DNA from: Tessaracoccus lapidicaptus
GTDB lineage: Bacteria; Actinomycetota; Actinomycetes; Propionibacteriales; Propionibacteriaceae
Direction: 5' to 3'
Assembly (NCBI RefSeq): GCF_001693815.1
Contig: NZ_MBQD01000022.1
Location: 62,001-126,000 of the forward strand
Length of the DNA: 64,000 nucleotides
In this document: positions 25,648-33,213 of the stretch, one piece after another
Numbering within the stretch: position 1 is the first letter of the stretch
How the letters are laid out: each line of letters starts with the position of its first letter
Position numbers and translations under genes: made by a program
The notes under the pieces: model-generated
The model's database searches: none
What the model saw: the letters and a program-made list of their open reading frames with translations, nothing else
What the model was told of the DNA's origin: nothing

Positions 25648-26468
25648 GCCGGGCCGTCACCCGCCGGCGCCGCCAGCGCGCGCTGCGGATCGCGGTGCTG
25701 GGCGTGGTGGGGGTGTTCCTCGCGTATCCGCTGTACGCGCTGTTCGAGTTCTCGATCCGGTTCCCGCTCACGGGGGCCTACTCCGTCGACGCCTGGACAC
25801 GGCTGTTCGGGGCCGGCGACGGGGCCCGCCTCCAGCCGCTTTACACGGGCCTGGTCAACTCGCTGCTCATCGCCGTTCTCACGCTGAGCCTCATGTTCGC
25901 GCTGCTGTTGCCGACGATGGTGTGGGTGCGGTTGCGGCTGCCGCGGCTGAACCGGGTCGTCGAGTTCCTGTGCCTGCTGCCGCTGACGCTGCCCGCCATC
26001 GTGCTCGTGGTGGGGCTGGTGCCGGTGTACCGGTTCATCGCGACCCGCCTGCTGGACACGCACGCCGTCTGGCTCAGCTTCGCGTACGTGGTGTTGGTCC
26101 TGCCCTTCGCCTACCGCGCCCTCGACGCCGGCCTCTCCGCCATCGACGTCCGCACGCTGGTCGCGGCGGCCCGCTCCCTCGGCGCCTCCTGGCCCACCGT
26201 CGTCGCCCGGGTGCTGCTGCCCAACCTGCGCGGCGCCGTCGCCTCCGCCGCCTTCATCTCGATCGCTGTCGTGCTCGGCGAGTTCACGATCGCGCGGATG
26301 CTCGCGCGCGAGAACCTCCAGACCGGCGTCATGCTGGTCAACCAGGCGGCGCCGCAGGTCGCGGCGGCGGTGTCGCTGCTCACGCTGCTGTTCGGGATTG
26401 CGCTGCTCGTGGGGCTGAGCTACATCACCAACCGTGCCCACCGCCGACCACGCAGGAGAGACTCATGA
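25644..26468 (+). CDS. ABC importer permease 2
   Basis: This 274-residue permease begins at the GTG inside the stop of permease 1. It has an N-terminal helix after a basic RRRRQRALR tip, about six helices overall, and the coupling loop LVAAARSLGASWPTVVARVLLPNLRGA, the EAA-like motif of this transporter class. It overlaps the ATPase gene start by four bases (ATGA). Two distinct permeases plus one ATPase are the norm for the spermidine/phosphonate/iron group. Confidence 0.88.
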   Translation: MSRAVTRRRRQRALRIAVLGVVGVFLAYPLYALFEFSIRFPLTGAYSVDAWTRLFGAGDGARLQPLYTGLVNSLLIAVLTLSLMFALLLPTMVWVRLRLPRLNRVVEFLCLLPLTLPAIVLVVGLVPVYRFIATRLLDTHAVWLSFAYVVLVLPFAYRALDAGLSAIDVRTLVAAARSLGASWPTVVARVLLPNLRGAVASAAFISIAVVLGEFTIARMLARENLQTGVMLVNQAAPQVAAAVSLLTLLFGIALLVGLSYITNRAHRRPRRRDS

Positions 26469-27529
26469 CACCCACCCCCGGCGCCGTGGCCGTCGAGCTG
26501 CGGGCCCTCCGGCGCTCGTTCGGCAGCGTCGTCGCGCTCGACGACCTCGACCTAGACATCGCGCCTGGCGAGCTGGTCGCCCTCCTGGGCCCCTCCGGCT
26601 GCGGCAAGACGACGGCGCTGCGCGTCCTCTCCGGCTTGGAGGAGGCTGACTCGGGGCAGGTGCTGGTGGGCGGCCGCGACATCACGCACGTGCCGCCGAA
26701 CAAGCGCTCGATGGCCATGGTCTTCCAGAGCTACTCCCTGTTCCCGCACCTCACCGCGGCGGGCAACATCGACTTCGCGCTGTCCCTGCGACGGGTGGAT
26801 CGCGCCCGGCGGCGCGGCATCATCGACCACCACCTCGACCTCGTCGGGCTGGGCAGCCACCACGACCGCTTCCCGACGGAGTTGTCCGGTGGCCAGCAGC
26901 AGCGGGTCGCACTCGCCCGCGCGCTGGCGTCCAACCCCGAGGTCCTGCTGCTGGACGAACCGCTGTCGGCGCTCGACGCCCAGGTCCGGGTGCAACTGCG
27001 CGACGAAATCCGGCGCATCCAGCTGGAGCTGGGCACCACGACGCTGTTCGTCACCCACGACCAGGGCGAGGCGCTCGCGATGGCGGATCGGGTGGGCGTG
27101 ATGCGCGCCGGACGACTCGAGCAGATCTCCGCGCCGCGGGACCTGTACGAGCGGCCGGTCAACGAGTTCGTGGCGCAGTTCATCGGCTCCACCAACCGCA
27201 TCCACGGGAGGGTGAGCGCCGGGCACGTGCGGGTGCTGGGGGAGTGGCTGCCCGTGCTGCCGGGATCGCCGACGGAGGGCGCGGGGGTCGCGCTGGTGCG
27301 GCCGGAGCGGTTGTCGGTGACGCCCGCCGTGCACGCGGCCGACGAGCGGGGCTTCGAGGGCACCGTGCGGCAGGTCTCCTTCCTGGGCGACCATGCCCGC
27401 GTCTACGTGACGCTGCACGACGACACCGAGTTGCAGGCGTTCGTCCATTCCCGGGACACGCACGGACTCGGGTTGGGGGAGCGCGTGCTGGTCGCCGTCG
27501 ACAAGGCGCCCGTGCTGGTGACCGCCTAG
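26465..27529 (+). CDS. ABC importer ATP-binding protein
   Basis: This 354-residue protein contains Walker A GPSGCGKTTALR, the Q-loop in VFQSYSLFPHLT, signature LSGGQQQRVALARAL, Walker B EVLLLDEPLSALD and the switch histidine in FVTHDQGEA. The C-terminal 115 residues form a TOBE-type regulatory domain (ALVRPERLSVTP, TVRQVSFLGDHARVYV), as in PotA, FbpC and PhnT. It is the last gene of the operon and ends just before a hairpin that separates it from the convergent sugar-binding gene. Confidence 0.92.
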   Translation: MTPTPGAVAVELRALRRSFGSVVALDDLDLDIAPGELVALLGPSGCGKTTALRVLSGLEEADSGQVLVGGRDITHVPPNKRSMAMVFQSYSLFPHLTAAGNIDFALSLRRVDRARRRGIIDHHLDLVGLGSHHDRFPTELSGGQQQRVALARALASNPEVLLLDEPLSALDAQVRVQLRDEIRRIQLELGTTTLFVTHDQGEALAMADRVGVMRAGRLEQISAPRDLYERPVNEFVAQFIGSTNRIHGRVSAGHVRVLGEWLPVLPGSPTEGAGVALVRPERLSVTPAVHAADERGFEGTVRQVSFLGDHARVYVTLHDDTELQAFVHSRDTHGLGLGERVLVAVDKAPVLVTA

Positions 27530-27533
27530 ACGC

Positions 27534-27569
27534 CGATGGCCCGGCCCCCCCTGGGGAGCCGAGCCATCG
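27534..27569. terminator. Hairpin between convergent operons (bidirectional terminator candidate)
   Basis: CGATGGCCCGGC (27534-27545) and GCCGAGCCATCG (27558-27569) form a 12-bp stem around a 12-base loop, with one G-U wobble when read as minus-strand RNA. There is no T-run. It lies between the ends of the ABC ATPase (27529) and the sugar-binding gene (27582). A nearly identical hairpin follows the second sugar-binding gene at 31716-31748. Confidence 0.65.
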
Positions 27570-27581
27570 TGGGAGTCTGGG

Positions 27582-28730
27582 TCAGGCGACGCCCGCGTCG
27601 ATCTCCTCCTGCGTGAGGTAGCCGGTGTCGACCAGCGCTTCGGTGATGTTGTCCTGCGTGACGGTCACGACGTCGAGCAGGTAGGACGGGACGACCTTCA
27701 CACCGTTGTCGTAATCGGTGGTGTTGTTCGCCTCGGGCTCCTCGCCCGCCAGCAGGTCCTGGGCGGCCGCCACGGCCTGCTCGGCGAGCAGTCGGGTGTC
27801 CTTGAAGATCGTCGAGTACTGCACGCCGTCCTGGATCAGCTTGGTGGACGCGATCTCGGCGTCCTGCCCGGTGACGACGGGGAAGCCGTCCTCGACGGTG
27901 CCGGAGTAGCCGTTGTTCTGCAGGGCGGTGATGATGCCGCGGGCCAGGCCGTCGTTGGCCGACAGCACGCCGTCGACCTTCTTGTCCTGGTAGTGGGCCG
28001 TCAGGAGGTCCTCCATGCGCTTCTGGGCCTTCTCCTGCTGCCACCCGAGCGTCGCGGCCTGGTCGATGCTGGTCTGGCCGGAGACGACGGTGAGGGTGCC
28101 GTTGTCGATCTCGGGCTGTAGGACGCTCATGGCCCCGTCGAAGAAGAAGTGGGCGTTGTTGTCGTCGAGCGAGCCGGCGAACAGCTCGATGTTGAACGGG
28201 CCGTCGCCGCGCTCCTTGAGGCCGTCGATGAGGGACTGGCCCTGGGCGACGCCGACCTTGAAGTTGTCGAACGAGACGTAGAAGTCGACGTTCTCGCTGT
28301 CGCGGATCAGGCGGTCGTACGCGATGACCTTGATGCCCTGGTCGGCTGCCACCTGCAGCTGCGGGGCCAGTGCGGTGCCATCGATGGCGGCGATGATCAG
28401 GACGTCGGCGCCCTGGGTGATCATCTGGTCGATCTGCTGGGACTGGGTGGGGATGTCGTCGTTGGCGAACTGCAGGTCGACGGTGAAGCCGGCCTCCTCG
28501 AGCTGCGACTTGACCGCGTCGCCGTCGGCGATCCACCGCTCCAGGGTCTTCGTCGGCATCGCGACGCCGACGGTGCCGCCCGCGCCCGCCTCGCCAACGG
28601 CGCTGGAGGTCGCGGCCGCACCCGTGCTGTCAGGGTCAGGGGTGCTGCCCGCGCCGCCACCGGCGCACGCGCTCAGGGTGAAGGCCATGGCCGCGCTCGC
28701 GGTCAGAGCCAGGAGCTTCCGCATCTTCAT
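27582..28730 (-). CDS. chvE: Multiple-monosaccharide ABC importer substrate-binding lipoprotein, copy 2
   Basis: This 382-residue lipoprotein has signal peptide and lipobox FTLSACAGG, a Gly/Ser/Ala linker, and the ChvE-type binding domain (KTLERWIADGDAVKSQLEEA, IAAIDGTALAPQLQ, YVSFDNFKVGVAQGQSL). ChvE-like proteins bind aldoses such as xylose, galactose, arabinose or glucose. It is very similar over its whole length to the protein at 31761-32912, differing mostly in the linker. It sits downstream of the permease gene, so the two copies flank the ATPase-permease pair. It appears to have its own promoter (28852-28880). The ATG at 28730 follows GAGGAGGATGT; a second ATG is two codons in. Confidence 0.93.
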   Translation of the reverse strand: MKMRKLLALTASAAMAFTLSACAGGGAGSTPDPDSTGAAATSSAVGEAGAGGTVGVAMPTKTLERWIADGDAVKSQLEEAGFTVDLQFANDDIPTQSQQIDQMITQGADVLIIAAIDGTALAPQLQVAADQGIKVIAYDRLIRDSENVDFYVSFDNFKVGVAQGQSLIDGLKERGDGPFNIELFAGSLDDNNAHFFFDGAMSVLQPEIDNGTLTVVSGQTSIDQAATLGWQQEKAQKRMEDLLTAHYQDKKVDGVLSANDGLARGIITALQNNGYSGTVEDGFPVVTGQDAEIASTKLIQDGVQYSTIFKDTRLLAEQAVAAAQDLLAGEEPEANNTTDYDNGVKVVPSYLLDVVTVTQDNITEALVDTGYLTQEEIDAGVA

Positions 28731-28821
28731 ACATCCTCCTCGGGATGATCTGGGTCCGGAACGGCCACACGCCGCCCCCAGGAAGCAAGAGGCGCCACTG
28801 GCAACTACTCCATCGACTGGG

Positions 28822-28880
28822 CAGGACAACTTTGTCTCTCACTTGAACTAAATCCTGTCATGCGCACCATGTGTTGTCAA
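28822..28880 (-). promoter_or_regulatory. Promoter and early-leader element of sugar-binding gene copy 2
   Basis: On the minus strand: TTGACA (28875-28880), a 17-base spacer, CAGGAT (28852-28857), then CAA-N2-GAGAGACAA-N4-GTCCTG (28822-28845). The same element with the same internal spacing lies behind the promoter of copy 1 at 33039-33062. The element would be within the first 30 transcribed bases. The rest of the gap up to the permease end (28881-28971) shows no further feature. Confidence 0.6.
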
Positions 28881-28971
28881 ACGCCGCGCGGGGGCGCGAC
28901 CGGCAACACGCCGTGGACGCGACACGGCGCCCGGGGCCGAAGCCCACGGGCGCCGCGACGACGTCGTGCTA

Positions 28972-30150
28972 TCAGGCCTTGGCGGCCGCCGCCCGACGCT
29001 TGTTCCAGATGTCGAACGCAACCGCCAGCAGCAGCACCAGACCCTTGACGATCTGCTGGATGGACGTCTGCACGCCCATCAGCTGCATACCGTTGCTCAT
29101 CACGGCCATGACCAGGCCGCCGATCATGGCGCCGATCACGGTGCCGACGCCACCGGTGACGGCAGCGCCGCCGATGAAGCACGCCGCGATCGCGTCGAGC
29201 TCGAACATGTTGCCCGCGGCCGGCTGGGCGCCGTTGGTGCGCGACGAGAACACCACGCCGGCGATGCCGGTGAGGAGGCCCATGTGCACGTAGACCCAGA
29301 AGATGGTCCGCTTGACCTTGACACCCGACAGCATGGCCGCGTTGATGTTGCCGCCGATCGCGTACACGTGACGGCCGTAGATGCTGTTCTTCGCCAGGAA
29401 GGAGTAGGTGATGATCAGCACCGCGAGGACGATCAGCACGATCGGGAAGCCACGGGCCGTGGCCAGCTTCCACGCGAAGAACATCACGACGACGGCGACC
29501 GCGGCGAGCTTGGCGACGAACAGCGCGAGCCCCTCGACCTCCTGCTCGTAGCGGATGCGCGCCCGGCGGCTGCGCCACTGCGTCCAGGCGAAACCGGCCA
29601 CCGCGAAGACGCCGATCAACAATGTGAACAGGTCATATCCATAGCCGCCCAACAATCCGTTGAGGAAGCCGTTGGCGATCTGCTGGTACTCCGACGTCAT
29701 GGGCGACAGCGACACCGAACCGAGGACGAGGAACGTCATGCCGCGGAACAGGAGCATGCCCGACAGCGTCACGATGAAGCCCGGGATGCCGACGTAGGCC
29801 ACCCAGAAGCCGTGCCAGGCGCCGATCGCCAGGCCGACCAGCAGGCCGGCGATCACGCCGACGTACCAAGGCATGCCTTGTTTGATGATCAGCGTGGCCG
29901 ACACCGCGCCCACCAACGCCACCACGGAACCCACCGACAGGTCGATGTGCCCCACGACGATGACGAAGAGCATGCCGATGGCCAGGATGAGGATGTAGGA
30001 GTACTGCAGGATCAGGTTGCTGACGTTGGTCGGGTTCAGCAGCGTCCCGCCCGTCAACACCGTGAACAGCAGGACGATCGCCACGAACGCGATGACGATG
30101 CCACTCTGGCGTAGGTTCTTGGAGAAAAGGTCCTTGACGGTGGCCATCAC
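28972..30150 (-). CDS. mmsB: Multiple-monosaccharide ABC importer permease
   Basis: This 392-residue membrane protein has about ten helices. Family signatures include [20 protein letters not shown] near the N-terminus, the [18 protein letters not shown] segment and the C-terminal [20 protein letters not shown]. This is the MmsB/GguB/XylH permease group that works with a double-NBD ATPase and a ChvE-like binding protein. Its ATG overlaps the ATPase stop by four bases (30147-30150). It ends 242 bp before copy 2 of the binding-protein gene. Confidence 0.93.
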   Translation of the reverse strand: MMATVKDLFSKNLRQSGIVIAFVAIVLLFTVLTGGTLLNPTNVSNLILQYSYILILAIGMLFVIVVGHIDLSVGSVVALVGAVSATLIIKQGMPWYVGVIAGLLVGLAIGAWHGFWVAYVGIPGFIVTLSGMLLFRGMTFLVLGSVSLSPMTSEYQQIANGFLNGLLGGYGYDLFTLLIGVFAVAGFAWTQWRSRRARIRYEQEVEGLALFVAKLAAVAVVVMFFAWKLATARGFPIVLIVLAVLIITYSFLAKNSIYGRHVYAIGGNINAAMLSGVKVKRTIFWVYVHMGLLTGIAGVVFSSRTNGAQPAAGNMFELDAIAACFIGGAAVTGGVGTVIGAMIGGLVMAVMSNGMQLMGVQTSIQQIVKGLVLLLAVAFDIWNKRRAAAAKA

Positions 30151-31685
30151 GCGGCCTCCCTTTCTTTGGTCATGAGCTTCATGAGGCTCTCCTGGGTCGC
30201 CTCTCCACGGGGGAGCTGGCCGGTGATCCGGCCGAAGGCCAGAGTGAAGATGCGGTCGCAGATGCCGAGCAGCTCGGGCAGCTCCGACGAGATCACGACG
30301 ACGGCTTTACCGGCGTCGGCGAGCGCATTGATGATGGTGTAGATCTCGTACTTGGCGCCGACGTCGATACCGCGCGTCGGCTCGTCGAGGATCAGCACCT
30401 CGGGGGCGGTCATCATCCACTTGGACAAGACGACCTTCTGCTGGTTGCCGCCGGAGAGCTGGCCGACGACGTTCATCACCGTCGGGGTCTTGATCCGCAT
30501 CTCCTTGCGGTACCGCTCCGCGTTCTTGATCTCCTCGTTCGAGTTGACGACGCCGTTGCTGGCGATCTTGTCCAGCGAGGCCGCCGAGATGTTGCGGCGG
30601 ATGTCGTCGATCAGGTTCAGCCCGTACCGCTTGCGGTCCTCCGTGGCGTACGCGAGACCGGCGTCGATGGCGTCGGCCACCGAATGCAGGTGTACCTCCT
30701 TGCCGTGCAGGAACAGCCGCCCGCTGACCTTGCGGCCGTAAGCCCCACCGAAGAGGCTCATCGCCAGTTCGGTGCGGCCGGCGCCCATCAGGCCGGCGAT
30801 GCCGACGATCTCACCCGCGCGGACGTCGAAGGACGCGCTGTCGGACACCTTGCGGCCGGCGACGGTGGGGTGCAGGACCGTCCAGTCCTCGACCCGCATG
30901 ATCTCCTCGCCGATGTTCGGCGTGTGCTCCGGGAAGAGGTTGTCCAGCTCGCGGCCGACCATGCCCTTGATGATCCGCTCCTGCGTCATCTCGGGGCCGC
31001 GGTCGATGGTCTCGATCGTCATGCCGTCGCGGATCACCGTCGTGGCGTCGGCGATGGCGGTGATCTCGTTCAGCTTGTGCGAGATCATGATCGACGTGAT
31101 GCCCTGCTCCTTCAGATGACGCAGCAGGTCCAGCAGGTGGGCCGAGTCCGTGTCGTTGAGGGCGGCGGTCGGCTCGTCCAGGATGAGCAGCTTCACGCGC
31201 TTCGAGAGCGCCTTGGCGATCTCCACGAGTTGCTGCTTGCCGACGCCGATCTGGTTGATCGGCGTGATCGGGTTCTCGTCCAGCCCCACGCGGGCCAGGA
31301 GCTTCGCGGCCTCCGCGTTGGTCTTGTGCCAGTTGATCCGGCCCTTCTCCACCTGTTCGTTGCCGAGGAAGATGTTCTCCGCGATCGACAGCAGGGGAAC
31401 CAGGGCGAGCTCCTGGTGGATGATGACGATCCCGGCATGCTCCGAGTCGTTGATCGATGAGAACGTGCACTCCTTGCCCTCGAAGACGATGTCGCCCTCG
31501 TAGGTCCCGTGCGGGTAGACCCCGGACAGCACCTTCATGAGGGTCGACTTGCCCGCGCCGTTCTCGCCACAGATGGCGTGGATCTCGCCCCGCTTGACCT
31601 CAAGAGTCACGTCCGAGAGCGCCTTGACGCCGGGAAACGTCTTGGTGATGTTGCGCATCTCGAGGATGGTCTGGTTGTCGCTCAT
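30147..31685 (-). CDS. mmsA: Multiple-monosaccharide ABC importer ATPase (two fused nucleotide-binding domains)
   Basis: This 512-residue sugar-type ATPase has two tandem ABC domains. The first has Walker [15 protein letters not shown], signature-region [18 protein letters not shown] and Walker [14 protein letters not shown]. The second has a degenerate Walker A ([16 protein letters not shown]), signature [15 protein letters not shown] and Walker [13 protein letters not shown]. This asymmetric pair is normal for the RbsA/XylG/MmsA group. It starts 75 bp after the stop of binding-protein copy 1, across a stable hairpin, and overlaps the permease gene. Confidence 0.94.
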   Translation of the reverse strand: MSDNQTILEMRNITKTFPGVKALSDVTLEVKRGEIHAICGENGAGKSTLMKVLSGVYPHGTYEGDIVFEGKECTFSSINDSEHAGIVIIHQELALVPLLSIAENIFLGNEQVEKGRINWHKTNAEAAKLLARVGLDENPITPINQIGVGKQQLVEIAKALSKRVKLLILDEPTAALNDTDSAHLLDLLRHLKEQGITSIMISHKLNEITAIADATTVIRDGMTIETIDRGPEMTQERIIKGMVGRELDNLFPEHTPNIGEEIMRVEDWTVLHPTVAGRKVSDSASFDVRAGEIVGIAGLMGAGRTELAMSLFGGAYGRKVSGRLFLHGKEVHLHSVADAIDAGLAYATEDRKRYGLNLIDDIRRNISAASLDKIASNGVVNSNEEIKNAERYRKEMRIKTPTVMNVVGQLSGGNQQKVVLSKWMMTAPEVLILDEPTRGIDVGAKYEIYTIINALADAGKAVVVISSELPELLGICDRIFTLAFGRITGQLPRGEATQESLMKLMTKEREAA

Positions 31686-31715
31686 GCGTCGCCTTTCGGA
31701 AATGTGACTTGGCGA

Positions 31716-31748
31716 CGATGGCCCGGCCCCTGAGGAGCCGGGCCATCG
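31716..31748 (-). terminator. Intra-operon hairpin after sugar-binding gene copy 1
   Basis: A perfect 12-bp stem, CGATGGCCCGGC (31716-31727) with GCCGGGCCATCG (31737-31748), and a 9-base loop lies between the binding-protein stop and the ATPase start. It has no T-run. Such a hairpin could slow 3' decay and attenuate readthrough, giving much binding protein and little ATPase/permease, as known for other binding-protein operons. Confidence 0.6.
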
Positions 31749-31760
31749 TGGGTGCCTGGA

Positions 31761-32912
31761 TCAGGCAACGCCTGCGTCGATCTGCTCCTGGGTCCAGTAG
31801 CCGGTGTCGACGAGCGCTTCGGTGATGTTGTCCTGCGTGACGGTCACGACGTCGAGCAGGTAGGACGGGACGACCTTCACACCGTTGTCGTAGTCGGTGG
31901 TGTTGTTCGCCTCGGGCTCCTCGCCGGCCAGCAGCGCCTGCGCGGCGATGACAGCCTGCTCGGCGAGCAGTCGGGTGTCCTTGAAGATCGTCGAGTACTG
32001 CACGCCGTCCTGGATCAGCTTGACGGAGGCGATCTCGGCGTCCTGGCCGGTCACGACCGGGAAGCCGTCGTCGACGGTGCCGGAGTAGCCGTTGTTCTGC
32101 AGGGCGGTGATGATGCCGCGCGACAGGCCGTCGTAGGCCGACAGCACGCCGTCGATCTTCTTGTCCTGGTAGTTCGCGGTGAGGAGGTCCTCCATGCGCT
32201 TCTGCGCGGTCTCCTGCTGCCAACGCAGCGTGGCGGCCTGCTCGATGTCGGTCTGGCCGGACACGACGGTCATGGTGCCGTTGTCGATCTCAGGCTGGAT
32301 GACGCTCATGGCGCCCTTGAAGAAGAAGTGGGCGTTGTTGTCGTCGAGCGAGCCGGCGAAGAGTTCGATGTTGAACGGGCCCTCGCCGCGCTCCTTGAGG
32401 CCGTCGATGAGGGACTGGCCCTGGGCGACGCCGACCTTGAAGTTGTCGAACGAGACGTAGAAGTCGACGTTCTCGCTGTCGCGGATCAGGCGGTCGTAGG
32501 AGATGATCTTGATGCCCTGGGCCGCGGCGTTCTCGAGCTGCGGGGCCAGTGCGGTGCCGTCGATCGCGGCGATGATGAGGACCTTGACGCCCTGCGTGAT
32601 CATCTGGTCGATCTGCTGCGACTGGGTCGGGATGTCGTCGTTGGCGAACTGCAGGTCGACGGTGAAGCCGGCCTCCTCGAGCTGCGACTTGACGGCCTCG
32701 CCGTCGGCGATCCACCGCTCAGAGGTCTGGGTCGGCATCGACACGCCGACGGCGCCCCCTGCCTCGCCGCCCGCGGGCGCGCTGGCGCTGGCGGAGTCGG
32801 TCGACCCGGAGGTGGGCTCGGTGGTGCTGCCTGCGCCGCCGCCACCGCATGCGGTGAGGGCGAAGGCCAGAACCATGCCCGCAGCCGCGGTCATGAACTG
32901 CTTCATCTTCAT
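31761..32912 (-). CDS. chvE: Multiple-monosaccharide ABC importer substrate-binding lipoprotein, copy 1
   Basis: This 383-residue lipoprotein has lipobox FALTACGGG, a Ser/Thr/Ala/Gly linker, then a ChvE-like binding domain with QTSERWIADGEAVKSQLEEA, IAAIDGTALAPQLENAA and YDRLIRDSENVDFYVSFDN. It is the first gene of the importer operon and nearly a duplicate of the copy at 27582. Differences are spread thinly through the domain (for example LRWQQETAQ versus LGWQQEKAQ), which suggests an old duplication held under selection or gene conversion. The ATG at 32912 follows AGGAGG. Confidence 0.94.
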   Translation of the reverse strand: MKMKQFMTAAAGMVLAFALTACGGGGAGSTTEPTSGSTDSASASAPAGGEAGGAVGVSMPTQTSERWIADGEAVKSQLEEAGFTVDLQFANDDIPTQSQQIDQMITQGVKVLIIAAIDGTALAPQLENAAAQGIKIISYDRLIRDSENVDFYVSFDNFKVGVAQGQSLIDGLKERGEGPFNIELFAGSLDDNNAHFFFKGAMSVIQPEIDNGTMTVVSGQTDIEQAATLRWQQETAQKRMEDLLTANYQDKKIDGVLSAYDGLSRGIITALQNNGYSGTVDDGFPVVTGQDAEIASVKLIQDGVQYSTIFKDTRLLAEQAVIAAQALLAGEEPEANNTTDYDNGVKVVPSYLLDVVTVTQDNITEALVDTGYWTQEQIDAGVA

Positions 32913-33038
32913 TCGTTCCTCCTGAGAACGGTAAAGAGGTGACGGACGGCTGTCGACCGCCCGAGGGGTCGCATCGGGTGTGCGAGGCGAAGCGCGATGC
33001 GCGCGTGACCTGACCTCGGGCAATGAGTTCTCGACGAT

Positions 33039-33096
33039 CAGGACGGCGTTGTCTCTCCGTTGGCCTGAGTCTGTCCCCGGGTGATAGCGCTGTCAA
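33039..33096 (-). promoter_or_regulatory. Promoter, LacI-like operator and early-leader element of sugar importer operon
   Basis: On the minus strand: TTGACA (33091-33096), 17-base spacer, CAGACT (33068-33073), then CAA-N2-GAGAGACAA-N4-GTCCTG (33039-33062). The near-palindrome TGATAGCGCTGTCA (33082-33095) overlaps the -35 and has the AGCGCT centre typical of LacI-family operators. Repression by a LacI-type regulator is inferred; none is encoded in this window. The 301-bp gap between the gene starts at 32912 and 33214 otherwise holds only the 5' leader and the radical SAM promoter. Confidence 0.6.
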
Positions 33097-33186
33097 CCGA
33101 ATCGGGGGGTGCAGATGGTTGCAAAATGATAACGATCGTCGGGTGCCTCGAAACAGTGTCGACTAGGCCGGGGCTGGGGCGGATGC

Positions 33187-33207
33187 CGAAACGACGTTTC
33201 GTAGTAT
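33187..33207 (+). promoter_or_regulatory. Palindromic operator and -10 of a leaderless promoter
   Basis: CGAAACGACGTTTCG (33187-33201) is a perfect 15-base inverted repeat around a central A. It directly abuts TAGTAT (33202-33207), a good actinobacterial -10 hexamer lying 6 bases before the GTG at 33214. A repressor bound to the palindrome would cover the spacer and block RNA polymerase. No convincing -35 is seen. Confidence 0.55.
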
Positions 33208-33213
33208 GTCCGG

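Noticed and set aside
33123-33145. A Fur/Zur-like sequence (AAAATGATAACGATC)
   Set aside because: Only one half resembles a Zur/Fur site and the partner arm is absent; the neighbouring genes are not metal genes.
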